A program made the translations under genes and the position numbers. A DNA stretch of 64,000 nt. Source: Streptomyces sp. NBC_00704. Its GTDB lineage: Bacteria; Actinomycetota; Actinomycetes; Streptomycetales; Streptomycetaceae. Every line of letters starts with the position of its first letter. Within the stretch, counting starts at the first letter, position 1. The notes under the pieces are model-generated. The model did not search any database, was not told the DNA's origin, and was given only the letters and a program-made list of their open reading frames with translations. Below, one piece after another: positions 23,915 through 31,918 of the stretch. The DNA is taken from assembly GCF_036226605.1 (NCBI RefSeq), contig NZ_CP109000.1, positions 3,902,501 to 3,966,500 on the forward strand. The letters run 5' to 3'.

Positions 23915-25336
23915 ATGCATCGTTTCATCGGGCGGGGCCGCGAGCTGAACGCGCTCGGCAACGCCTTGCAGGCGGTTGACAATGCTGTCGGGTCGGCGAA
24001 ACCCGGTCAGTGCATTCTCATGCGCGGGAGGCGGCGGGTCGGCAAGTCCAGCCTCGTCGAGGAGTTCCTCCGGCGCACCGAGGCGCCGTACCTCTTCTTC
24101 ACCGCGGCGGGCGGCACGGCGGAGGACGAGCTGACGGAGTTGCTCGACGCCGTGGCCAGGTCCACTCTGCCGGAGCGGGAACTGTTCTCGGAGGAGACCC
24201 CTGAGCAGTGGAACGCCGCCTTCAGGCTCCTTGCGGAGATCCTGCCCGACGACAGACCGAGCGTGGTCGTCATCGATGAGGTTCCGTATCTCATGGACCG
24301 CATCGACGCCTTCGAAGGCATGCTCCAACGGGCGTGGGACCGCCTGCTCTGCCGCAAACCCGTACTGCTCCTCCTGGTCGGATCCGACCTGTCGATGATG
24401 AAAGCGCTGAACAGTTACGACCGCCCCTTCCATCAGCGCGGCCGGGAGATGGTCGTGGGGCCACTGAACCCGGCCGACATCGGCGAAATGCTCAATCTGT
24501 CTCCGGCGGTCGCCTTCGACGCCGCCCTGATCACCGGCGGTCTTCCCCTGATCTGCGCCGAGTGGCGGGCCGGAGCGGATGTCTGGGAGTTTCTCCGCGA
24601 CTCGCTGGACAACCCGATCTCGGCGCTGCTGGTCTCCGCCGAGCGCTCACTGGTGGCGGAGTTTCCACCACAGGCGATGAGCAGGGAGGTCCTGCGGGCC
24701 ATCGGATCCGGGGAGCGAACCTTCACCAACATCGCGCGCGCGGCCGGCGGCATCGCCCACACCACTCTCACCCGGGCCACTGAGGTCCTGACCGGGAAAC
24801 GGGTCGTGGCCGCAGAGCTGCCACTCTCACTGCGGCCGTCGAAGGAGCGCCGCTACCGCGTGGCCGACCCCTACCTGCGGTTCTGGCTCGCGTTTCTGGA
24901 TCCGCACATGGCGGAGATCGAGCGGATGCGGGGAGATCTCACACTGAGCCGGATCAAGGAGCAGTGGACGAGCTGGCGTGGCCGCGCGATCGAGCCCCTG
25001 GTCCGGGAATCCCTCGCCCGTCTCCTGCCGGACGGGCTCCTGCCCGCTGCCCCGGCGATCGGCGGGTACTGGACCCGTAGCAACGACGTCGAAATCGACT
25101 TGGTGGGCGCCGACCGACAGCCGGTGGCCAAGCAGTTGCTCTTTCTCGGCTCTGTGAAGTGGCTGGAGAACGCCGCGTTCGACAGCCACGACCTGGCCGC
25201 GCTGCAGAAGCACCGGGCGGCGATCACCGACGAGCCGGTACCGCTTGTGGCGGTCTCGCGCAGCGGGGTCGGTTGTTCCGGCCTCCAGGCGGTGTACGGC
25301 CCCGAGGAACTGCTCAGCGCTTGGCGCAGAGTGTGA
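23915..25336 (+). CDS. AAA ATPase of the archaeal-ATPase / DUF234 type
   Basis: 473 aa, ATG 23915 with GGGAGG six bases upstream. It begins MHRFIGRGRELNALGNALQA (typical RxxEL start), Walker A GRRRVGKSS (residues 38-46), Walker B VVVIDEVPYL (about 117-126). A winged-helix region follows (FTNIARAAGGIAHTTLTRAT), then the YRVADPYLRFWLAFL motif of this family. The C-terminal domain should be PD-(D/E)xK-like: EIDLVGADRQPVAKQLLFLG followed by SVKW. The second acidic position holds Ser (SVK instead of ExK), so nuclease activity is doubtful. It is the only intact gene between the two att copies and carries the 39-bp dyad upstream. Such ATPases are frequent in mobile elements; role unknown. Confidence 0.85.
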   Translation: MHRFIGRGRELNALGNALQAVDNAVGSAKPGQCILMRGRRRVGKSSLVEEFLRRTEAPYLFFTAAGGTAEDELTELLDAVARSTLPERELFSEETPEQWNAAFRLLAEILPDDRPSVVVIDEVPYLMDRIDAFEGMLQRAWDRLLCRKPVLLLLVGSDLSMMKALNSYDRPFHQRGREMVVGPLNPADIGEMLNLSPAVAFDAALITGGLPLICAEWRAGADVWEFLRDSLDNPISALLVSAERSLVAEFPPQAMSREVLRAIGSGERTFTNIARAAGGIAHTTLTRATEVLTGKRVVAAELPLSLRPSKERRYRVADPYLRFWLAFLDPHMAEIERMRGDLTLSRIKEQWTSWRGRAIEPLVRESLARLLPDGLLPAAPAIGGYWTRSNDVEIDLVGADRQPVAKQLLFLGSVKWLENAAFDSHDLAALQKHRAAITDEPVPLVAVSRSGVGCSGLQAVYGPEELLSAWRRV

Positions 25337-25353
25337 GCAGGAACTGAACCCCC

Positions 25354-25375
25354 TGGTTGCAGTTCTGGTTGCATT
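25354..25375 (+). repeat. Arm-type repeat, copy 2
   Basis: An exact 22-bp copy of 22484-22505, located 95 bp before the second att repeat. The sequence that follows (TTCACTGCCGTTCAGCACCG) is again rich in TTCA steps. Confidence 0.7.
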
Positions 25376-25470
25376 CACTGCCGTTCAGCACCGTTCACCG
25401 CCTGCCCTCAGCCGCATTCCGTCGCAGGTCAGGACACCGATGACCAACCCCGAAACCCCGGACGAACATG

Positions 25471-25580
25471 TGGAAAGCGTGTTGGGGGCAACCCCTCACG
25501 AGTTCGAATCTCGTATCCTCCGCCAGTGCCTCACCGGGCACGATGTCGAAGGGCCCCACCGTTCGCGGTGGGGCCCTTCG
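25471..25580 (+). repeat. Integration-site repeat, copy 2 (attR or internal att)
   Basis: Identical over 110 bp to 22367-22476, but the 5' half of the tRNA is missing (preceded by ccggacgaacatg). It therefore cannot make a tRNA. It marks the right end of the 3.1-kb insertion. Arm repeat 3 follows at 25596-25615 in the same orientation as arm 1 has to copy 1, which suggests that another element lies to its right. Confidence 0.93.
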
Positions 25581-25760
25581 TCGTGTTCGGCCCTCGCAGT
25601 TTTGGTTGCGTTCACTTCAACCCAGGGGGACATTTCGGCGAACGGGTGGTCGGACTCTTCCACTGTTGCCGGCTCGGGTCGTGGGACCGGGCCCGCGGCG
25701 GGGAGGTGTCCCGGACTCTGTCTTCGTACGGCATCCGCGGATCATGGAGCTGCGCCATCC

Positions 25761-25788
25761 TTGACCTTGGCGCCGAAGCGGCTACGGC
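25761..25788 (+). promoter_or_regulatory. Candidate promoter of the Helicase_C_3 gene
   Basis: TTGACC at 25761-25766, a 16-bp spacer and TACGGC at 25783-25788, about 40 bp before the ATG. Confidence 0.4.
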
Positions 25789-25826
25789 CCGCCTGTCACG
25801 TTCCCTGTCTGTCGAGGTGCACCCTC

Positions 25827-28256
25827 ATGAAGTCCCGATCGACGCTTGCGGCCTGGCTGAGCGAACTCGACGGTCCCCGCCTGGCACGCGTACTCGCCAT
25901 GCGGAAGGACGCAGCCTCCTCCCCGGAACCACGCTCGGTGGGGGAACTGGCGGACCGTCTCCAACGTCCGGGGTCCGTGGCACTCGTCCTGCCGCAACTC
26001 ACGCTGCCGTGCTTGCAGGCCGCCGAGGCGCTGGCAGCCCTGGGAGCACGAGCGACCCGGGACAGCCTCGCGGAGCTGCTCGGCTCGACATCCCCTGCGG
26101 CGGCACACGCGCTGGACGCGACCCTGGAGGCGCTGTCGGATCGGGCGCTCGTGTGGCACGACGGCAACGAGGCACTCCGCACCCCTACGTCCTTGCGGCA
26201 GGCGTGGAGCACGCCTCTGGGACTTGACGCCCCGCTGCAAGAGCTGCTGGCCGGCACCACCTCGGAGGAACTGCGCGGCATGCTGGCGGCCCTGGGCATC
26301 AAGCCACCCGGCACCAAGCGGCAGCGGCTCGCGGCTCTGGTGGAGCATCACCGTGACGCGGAACGGGTCGCCGCGTCGGTGGCGGGGGCACCGGCAGCCA
26401 CACGGAAGTTGCTTGAGCGGAGCGCCAGGTCCACGCCGGGTCAGTCACTGTCCGTCGTGTTCGGGGCGCCTGGCCGCGACTTCCGGCCAGGCGCGCGATG
26501 GGCACTCGACCGCGGGCTTCTGCTCCAGGACCGTCACCGGTACGGGCCCGTCCGGATGCCGGTCGAGGTGGCCCTGGCTCTGAGGGGCCCCGATTGGCAC
26601 GCTCCGTTCGAACCTCTGCCGCCCGTCCCGCAGTCGGTGCCCATCACCTGCTCGGAGGTGGAGCGGGAGGCCGCGGCGGCCGCCACCGCGTTCGCGGCCC
26701 ATGCCGCCTCCGTCCTTTCGGCATGCGCGGCCGCTCCACCGACCCGGCTGAAGTCGGGCGGGATCGGCGCGCGTGAACTGGCCAGGCTCGGCAAGGCCGC
26801 CCAAGCGGACGACGCCGTCGTACGCATCGCCCTGGAGACCGCGTACGCCGCCGGACTGCTGGCCCGCGACGGCGATCGCGTAGCTCCCACCCGGGCGTAC
26901 GACGCCTGGGCCGAGCAGGAGCCCGCAGAGCAACTCACCGTACTTCTCCGGGCTTGGCGGGACCTGCCGCTCACCCCCACCCGGGCGCGCGACGAAGACG
27001 ACAAGGCGCTTCCCGCGCTCGCCGGTGCGCCTGCCTGCGGCGGCTGTCTGCAGGCCCGCCACGGGCTGCTCTCCGCGGCAGCGGGGCTCCCGGCAGGACA
27101 GGGGGTGAAGGTCGTTTCGGAGCTGGGGCCGCTCGTGGCCTGGCACCGTCCGCTCGCCGACGACGCCTCGCCCCAGGACACGGCACCGTTCAGCACCGTG
27201 ATCCGCGAAGGCGAACTGCTCGGCGTGCTGGCACGGGGTGCGCTGTCCCCGCTCGGCGCCCACCTGGCGGCCCACGCCGACGAAGAGCTCGACATCACGG
27301 CCCGGCGGCTGTTGCCCCCCGCGACCACGACGGCCCGGATCGGAGCCGACCTCACCGCCGTCGTCACCGGCACCCCGTCCGCGCGACTCGCCGCGCTGCT
27401 GGATTCGACGGCCGACCGGGAGACCAGCGGCACGGCCTCAGTATGGCGCTTCAGCGCCGGCAGTATCCGCCGGGCCCTGGACGCCGGCCGCACCCCGGAC
27501 GACATCACAGCCGACCTGGCGGCCGGCTCCGCCACGGCCCTGCCACAGCCGCTGACCTTTCTCATCGCCGACACCGCACGAGGTCACGGACGGGTGCGCA
27601 TCGCCCCCGCGGCCTGTGTCATCCACGGCGACGAACCCGCGCTCCTGGCCGAGCTCGCCGCCCACCGCGCACTGTCCAAGCTCGCCCTGCGGCAGCTCGC
27701 CCCGACGGTCCTGGTCAGCGGCAGCCCACCCGCGACGACTCTCGCCGCGCTCCGTGCCGCGGGCTACGCCCCGGTCGCCGAGACCGCCGGGGGAACGGTA
27801 CGCATCGAGAAGCGCCTGCCGCAGCGGGCCCCCGCTGCCGTCCCGCCCCCTCGAAGGAACGTCGGGCGGCGCGGCCCCGGGACCACCGCGATCCGCGCCT
27901 CGGGCATGCCCGCCGAGGCCGGGATGGACGTCCTGGCCGACCGGCTGCTCAAGGCCCCGCCGACCGCACCGGAACCCGACCCGTTCGGCAGCGGGGTGCC
28001 TTTCGCGACGGACACCGAGGAGATCGTCGCCGGATACGCGAAGCACCTGTCGTACAGCGACGTCCGCCAGGTAGCCCATGCCATCGACACCGGTGCGGCC
28101 ATCACCGTCGAGTACATCGCCACCTCGGGAAGCCGGACCGTGCGCACCCTCAGCGACCTGGAACTCGACCCGCCCTACCTCGACGCCTGGTGCCACCTGC
28201 GCGAAGCGCAACGTGTCTTCACTCTCTCCCGCATCCACGGCGTGATGCCCGCGTAG
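25827..28256 (+). CDS. Helicase-associated (Helicase_C_3, XPB/Ssl2-like) domain protein with WYL-like C terminus
   Basis: 809 aa. ATG 25827 follows a GAGG site and begins KSRSTLAAWLSELDGPRLAR. The N-terminal half has repeated winged-helix-like segments (SVGELADRLQRPGSVALVLP; LAALGARATRDSLAELLGST) as in actinobacterial proteins annotated helicase C-terminal / helicase-associated. A middle part reads WRFSAGSIRRALDAGRTPDD then LPQPLTFLIADTARGHGRVR. No Walker motifs, so it is not itself a helicase. The last 90 residues (EEIVAGYAKHLSYSDVRQV, AITVEYIATSGSRTVRTLSD, YLDAWCHLREAQRVFTLSRI) look like a WYL ligand-sensing module. A partner XPB-type helicase is not adjacent. Role unknown, possibly nucleic-acid sensing or regulation. 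Confidence 0.75.
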   Translation: MKSRSTLAAWLSELDGPRLARVLAMRKDAASSPEPRSVGELADRLQRPGSVALVLPQLTLPCLQAAEALAALGARATRDSLAELLGSTSPAAAHALDATLEALSDRALVWHDGNEALRTPTSLRQAWSTPLGLDAPLQELLAGTTSEELRGMLAALGIKPPGTKRQRLAALVEHHRDAERVAASVAGAPAATRKLLERSARSTPGQSLSVVFGAPGRDFRPGARWALDRGLLLQDRHRYGPVRMPVEVALALRGPDWHAPFEPLPPVPQSVPITCSEVEREAAAAATAFAAHAASVLSACAAAPPTRLKSGGIGARELARLGKAAQADDAVVRIALETAYAAGLLARDGDRVAPTRAYDAWAEQEPAEQLTVLLRAWRDLPLTPTRARDEDDKALPALAGAPACGGCLQARHGLLSAAAGLPAGQGVKVVSELGPLVAWHRPLADDASPQDTAPFSTVIREGELLGVLARGALSPLGAHLAAHADEELDITARRLLPPATTTARIGADLTAVVTGTPSARLAALLDSTADRETSGTASVWRFSAGSIRRALDAGRTPDDITADLAAGSATALPQPLTFLIADTARGHGRVRIAPAACVIHGDEPALLAELAAHRALSKLALRQLAPTVLVSGSPPATTLAALRAAGYAPVAETAGGTVRIEKRLPQRAPAAVPPPRRNVGRRGPGTTAIRASGMPAEAGMDVLADRLLKAPPTAPEPDPFGSGVPFATDTEEIVAGYAKHLSYSDVRQVAHAIDTGAAITVEYIATSGSRTVRTLSDLELDPPYLDAWCHLREAQRVFTLSRIHGVMPA

Positions 28257-28310
28257 GACTCGGCGGCCACGGCCGGGCGCCCGCCCACATTCGATATCAG
28301 GGAGGCACTC

Positions 28311-28526
28311 ATGAGTCGGACGGTTATCGACCTGGACGACGACCTGGTCGCGGACGTGGCGAAAGCCCTCGGGACGAGCACCGAGAAGGAGACTGTCGAC
28401 ACGGCCCTTCGCGAGGCGCTGGAGAGTCGGCGTCGCGCCCTGGTTCTCGCCCGGCTGTGGGCCGTGGCGGGCGACGGCGCATTCGATCTGGAGCTGTTCG
28501 AGAACAAGGGGCACTGCCGTCGGTGA
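28311..28526 (+). CDS. VapB-family antitoxin
   Basis: 71 aa, MSRTVIDLDDDLVADVAKAL then GTSTEKETVDTALREALESR. This is the ribbon-helix-helix plus toxin-binding tail pattern of actinobacterial VapB (DUF2191-like) antitoxins. It overlaps the toxin gene by four bases (GTGA), the usual coupling. It would bind the operator DNA and cover VapC. Confidence 0.88.
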   Translation: MSRTVIDLDDDLVADVAKALGTSTEKETVDTALREALESRRRALVLARLWAVAGDGAFDLELFENKGHCRR

Positions 28527-28864
28527 ACTCGGCCCAGTCCCTGATCGACACCAGCGCGCTCGCGCGGTTCACGGGCGGGGAAGCGGAGCAGCACGGCTGG
28601 GACCAGGCCGCCGCGGCCGGACTCATCGCGACCTGCCCGATCACCGGGCTCGAGTTCTTCTCCAGCGCACGGTCAACCGCCGACCGGACACGTGGCATCG
28701 AGGACATGCGGCTGATCTTCGGCTGGGTTGGACGTGTGACGTGTGACGTGCAGACCGGACTCCCCGCCCAGCTGCTCCGCCGCCGGGAGCGGATCGAATC
28801 GTCCGCCTCACTGTGCGCCTTTCACGCCTCACGGCAGGTCAGGACGTCTCCGGGCATCCCCTGA
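28523..28864 (+). CDS. VapC-like PIN toxin, C-terminally truncated
   Basis: 113 aa from GTG 28523. The N-terminal PIN half is good: SLIDTSALARF has the first catalytic Asp (about residue 9) and CPITGLEFFSSARS the conserved Glu. After FGWVGRVTCDVQ the protein departs from the family; the usual third acidic patch (DLLVAA-like) and fourth Asp (HYDxDF) are absent and the end reads SASLCAFHASRQVRTSPGIP. Normal VapC is about 130-140 aa. RNase activity is therefore doubtful; it may be a decayed toxin kept beside a functional antitoxin. Confidence 0.75.
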   Translation: MNSAQSLIDTSALARFTGGEAEQHGWDQAAAAGLIATCPITGLEFFSSARSTADRTRGIEDMRLIFGWVGRVTCDVQTGLPAQLLRRRERIESSASLCAFHASRQVRTSPGIP

Positions 28865-29006
28865 CCCCCGGACGGACAAGGCCGCGCCGCCTGTCGCGCT
28901 TGGCCGGAACTTTGCCTTTCCTTTGTCGGCATCGCGGCCGTGAGCCCCTTGAGTTGACTGAACGTCTTCTGGCCGATCAGCCGACTCAGGGGGAACAGAC
29001 GACGCC
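28865..29006. promoter_or_regulatory. Upstream region of the WXG-toxin operon
   Basis: 142 bp, AT-richer than average. TTGACT at 28954-28959 is a possible -35; no good -10 follows at 17 bp. A GGGGGA ribosome site precedes the ATG at 29007. Confidence 0.35.
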
Positions 29007-29369
29007 ATGGGCGATCACAGCGACGGCAAGATACTCGACATCAAGATCGCCGATCTCAAGGCGACAGCGCCGCACTTCCACACCCACAGCTCCGACCTGG
29101 CCAAGGCGCTGACCAAGCTCAAGACCGGGCTGGCGGCGGCCGGTTCGCCGTGGGGTGACGACGAGCAGGGGCAGAAGTTCCACGGGCACTACGGCCCGCA
29201 CGTGAAGAGGATGGAGGCCGCCGCCGGGATTCTCGCGCTCGGCCTGGCCAGCATCGAGGCGGCCATGACCGACATGGCCGACGGTCACATCGACAACGAA
29301 CTGCTCATCCGCTCGATGTTCAGCAGGATCCGGCCCGCCCCGCACGACGGTGACGGGAACGCGCGATGA
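29007..29369 (+). CDS. WXG100-like small secreted-type protein
   Basis: 120 aa, all helical in appearance. A central turn SPWGDDEQGQKF carries W49-G50, the WG turn of WXG100/ESX proteins between two long helices. Such proteins are exported by, or are chaperone partners for substrates of, type VII secretion. It overlaps the next gene by four bases, so both are co-translated. No T7SS core genes are seen in the window. Confidence 0.75.
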   Translation: MGDHSDGKILDIKIADLKATAPHFHTHSSDLAKALTKLKTGLAAAGSPWGDDEQGQKFHGHYGPHVKRMEAAAGILALGLASIEAAMTDMADGHIDNELLIRSMFSRIRPAPHDGDGNAR

Positions 29370-30664
29370 GCGCGGCCGACAAGGCCAAAGAGATCGTCCA
29401 GGACATGACCGGCATGTGGTGGCCGGACGCCGACGAAGGGGGTCTGCGCGACGCGGCCAAAGTCTGGCGGGACTTCGCCGACGACCTGGAAGACGTGACG
29501 GCCGCCGCGAACAAGTCGGCGCGCGGCATCATCGAGCACAACAAGGGCGAGGCGATCTCCGCCTTCGACGACCCGTTCTGGCGCCGCTACTACTACGACG
29601 GCCACGGCTGGCTCCAGGACATGATCGACGCCGCCCGCGACCTGGCCAAGGCCCTCGACCAGTACGCCGACGCCGTCCACAAGGCCGTCAAACATCTGGA
29701 ACACGAGCTGGAGATCGTCGGCGCCACCATCGTCGCCGGCACGGCCCTCGCGGTCTTCACCCTCGGCATCTCCGAAGGCGCCGCGGCAGCCGCCACCGCC
29801 TCGATCCTGGAGCTGTCCGCCACGATCGGCGTGACCGTGTCCACCGAGATCGCCACCATCGCCGGCACCACCCTCGCCACGGCCGCCATCGGCGGACTCG
29901 AGTCGATCACCGTCGACCTCGCCGTCACCCAGCCCGTCGCCATCGCCACCGGCGAGAGCAAGGGCCTCAGCCTCGACGAGGTGAGCGACTCCGCCCGCTA
30001 CGGCATGGAGTTCGGCGGCGCCTTCGGAGCGGGTGGGAGCACGGTCCGGATCGTCGCCGAGAACGGCGGAGTGGAAAGCCTGTTCAACGGCTTCCGGCTG
30101 AACAGCGCGGCCCTCGACGAGATGGGCAAGTCCCGTACCTGGAAGCTGATCCAATCCCCGGACTCGAAGATCCCCGCCGCACCGGCGCGGGCCGGCGACT
30201 ACGAGCTGGTCTCGGGCGACCCGGTCTATTACGGAAAGAACACCACGACGGTCGGCTACGACAACGCCACCCTGAACAACCTCGAACGCGTCCGCCGCAT
30301 ACCCGGAGTGCACGACGTGATCGTGCACGGTACCGACAGGGGCGTCTTCGCTGCCGGCCGTCTGAACGCAGCCGGGAAGAACCTGACCGACTTCGAGGTC
30401 AACCCGCACCACATCGTGGACGCGATCCGCAGTAACCCCGAATACAGGTCTGGCCAGCCGGTACGCCTGGTCTCCTGCCACTCCGGTGCCGACGCCCGGC
30501 CGCCGGAGATCCCACTCGCCCAGACCGTGGCCGACGAGCTCGGCGTCCCCGTGACAGCGCCCACGGACAAGGTCGGCACCTCGCCCGACCTCGGGCTCAA
30601 CCAGACCCCCACCATCGGCAACAATGGCTACTGGCGTACCTACCTGCCCACGATTCAGCACTAG
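29366..30664 (+). CDS. Polymorphic-toxin-like protein with WXG100-like N terminus and Stv-like C-terminal domain
   Basis: 432 aa. Residues 1-110 are helical with DMTGMWWPDADEGGLRDAAK, typical of putative T7SS-secreted proteins. Residues 115-195 form a hydrophobic Gly/Ala-rich region (GATIVAGTALAVFTLGISEG). The C-terminal 150 residues hold VIVHGTDRGVF (His321) and VRLVSCHSGADARP (Cys371), then AQTVADELGVPVTAPTDKVG. This pattern matches what I remember of the putative adhesin Stv domain of polymorphic toxins. His in HGxxxG and Cys in SCxSG are placed as in caspase-like (clan CD) dyads. Toxicity is inferred from layout and from the neighbouring immunity-like gene. Confidence 0.72.
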   Translation: MSAADKAKEIVQDMTGMWWPDADEGGLRDAAKVWRDFADDLEDVTAAANKSARGIIEHNKGEAISAFDDPFWRRYYYDGHGWLQDMIDAARDLAKALDQYADAVHKAVKHLEHELEIVGATIVAGTALAVFTLGISEGAAAAATASILELSATIGVTVSTEIATIAGTTLATAAIGGLESITVDLAVTQPVAIATGESKGLSLDEVSDSARYGMEFGGAFGAGGSTVRIVAENGGVESLFNGFRLNSAALDEMGKSRTWKLIQSPDSKIPAAPARAGDYELVSGDPVYYGKNTTTVGYDNATLNNLERVRRIPGVHDVIVHGTDRGVFAAGRLNAAGKNLTDFEVNPHHIVDAIRSNPEYRSGQPVRLVSCHSGADARPPEIPLAQTVADELGVPVTAPTDKVGTSPDLGLNQTPTIGNNGYWRTYLPTIQH

Positions 30665-30673
30665 GTGGCCGGC

Positions 30674-31684
30674 ATGACTGGAGACACCATGATCGAGCAG
30701 GCGGGGTTCTACCGAGAACTCGGCGGAGCCGACGGCGGAGCGGCCGCCCCCTCCCTTCGGGACGCCGCGCGCAGCACCGGCGAGCGGGACGAAGAACGAC
30801 TGCTCGCCTACCTCGAAGCAAGCCACGAGATCTACACGGTCATGGGCGCCGAGCGCGACGTCATCGCCGACGACGTCTGGATCACCGGCGCCGGCTCCCT
30901 GATCACGGACGGCACCTACGTGTGGCCCACCGAACTCGCCTACTACGTACGGCGACACCACGTCGCGTTGCTCCCCGAGTTCGCCGCCCACATCCGGGCG
31001 AGGAACTACGTCAGCCCCCCGGTCCCCCGCGAACAGGCCCTGGCGATCTTCGAAGAGTGCCTCGGCGAGAATGCCAGAGCCACCGCGGCGGCCGACGCAG
31101 CCACGGCCAAGGGCTTCTTCATCTGGTATCGGACCGCCCTCACCCGCGCTTCCGCTCAGAACCTGATCGACCAGCTGGCGACCTCGGGGCTCTTCGTCCG
31201 ACACCCGCTCACGGACAATCTCTTCGGCTTCCGCGACACGGTCCAGGGCAAGCGAGAGCCGCTGGTGGGCGGGGTCCACACCCTCCTCTCAGCGCTGGCC
31301 TCGGACGAGTACCGAAATGTCGAGTTCCAGGGCTGGATGGGGCGCGACGAGTCCCTTGCCGTGACCGTGCAGTGCCTGGACGGCAATATCCAGAAGCTTT
31401 TCTTCCAGATCAGCGACATCCCTGCTCCTGACCGCGAGGACGCAGTCGCCGCCCTGGTTCGCACCCTCGACCAGGACGCGGCCGAGTGCCGTGGGTTCGT
31501 CATCGACCGGGCAGGCGTCACGGCCTCCCAGGACTGGGACCGCATCCTCGTCGGCGGCGGAGGGCGCTTCACCGTGTGGCCCGACACCGTCGGCATCCTC
31601 CGGGACCGCGTCGGCGACCACCCCGAGCTGGCCGACGGCAACCCGACCCCCTACGGCCCGCTCGACGTCTTCCACCGCGCGTGA
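30674..31684 (+). CDS. Putative immunity protein
   Basis: 336 aa, soluble, no signal peptide. It starts nine bases after the toxin stop; ATG 30674 follows AGGTGG, while ATG 30689 after GGAGA is also possible and gives MIEQAGFYRELGG. Features: YVWPTELAYYVRRHHVALLP near residue 85 and a C-terminal VWPDTVGILRDRVGDHPELA. I recognise no enzyme motif. Position directly behind a polymorphic-toxin-like gene is the reason for the immunity call. Confidence 0.55.
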   Translation: MTGDTMIEQAGFYRELGGADGGAAAPSLRDAARSTGERDEERLLAYLEASHEIYTVMGAERDVIADDVWITGAGSLITDGTYVWPTELAYYVRRHHVALLPEFAAHIRARNYVSPPVPREQALAIFEECLGENARATAAADAATAKGFFIWYRTALTRASAQNLIDQLATSGLFVRHPLTDNLFGFRDTVQGKREPLVGGVHTLLSALASDEYRNVEFQGWMGRDESLAVTVQCLDGNIQKLFFQISDIPAPDREDAVAALVRTLDQDAAECRGFVIDRAGVTASQDWDRILVGGGGRFTVWPDTVGILRDRVGDHPELADGNPTPYGPLDVFHRA

Positions 31685-31686
31685 GC

Positions 31687-31767
31687 TTCGTGCACCTCGT
31701 GCACCTCGCGGACCTCGCGGACCTCGCGGACCTCGCGGACTTCGCGGACCTCGCGGACCTCGCGGAC
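31687..31767. repeat. 9-bp tandem repeat, nine units
   Basis: Nine units of CTCGCGGAC (first two CTCGTGCAC-like). It lies just after the stop of the putative immunity gene. Open frames across it are artefacts of the repeat. Confidence 0.93.
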
Positions 31768-31918
31768 CTTCGGTCGGGGCAAGGCGAGCAGCCGTGCGCC
31801 CGCCCGATCCGGTGACGTGCCGTCAGGGCTCCTGACGCCGTTGTGGGGCTGGCCGTGCTGCTGCCCGTCCCCCTGTTCCTCGTCTTCGGCTGAACCGCGT
31901 CCCGGCCCTTCACCCTTT

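Larger units (their letters stand above)
25337..25826. other. Junction region holding att copy 2
   Basis: 490 bp with no intact gene. It carries arm repeat 2, the second att copy with its terminator, arm repeat 3 and a promoter-like TTGACC-16-TACGGC (25761-25788) for the following gene. Confidence 0.75.
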
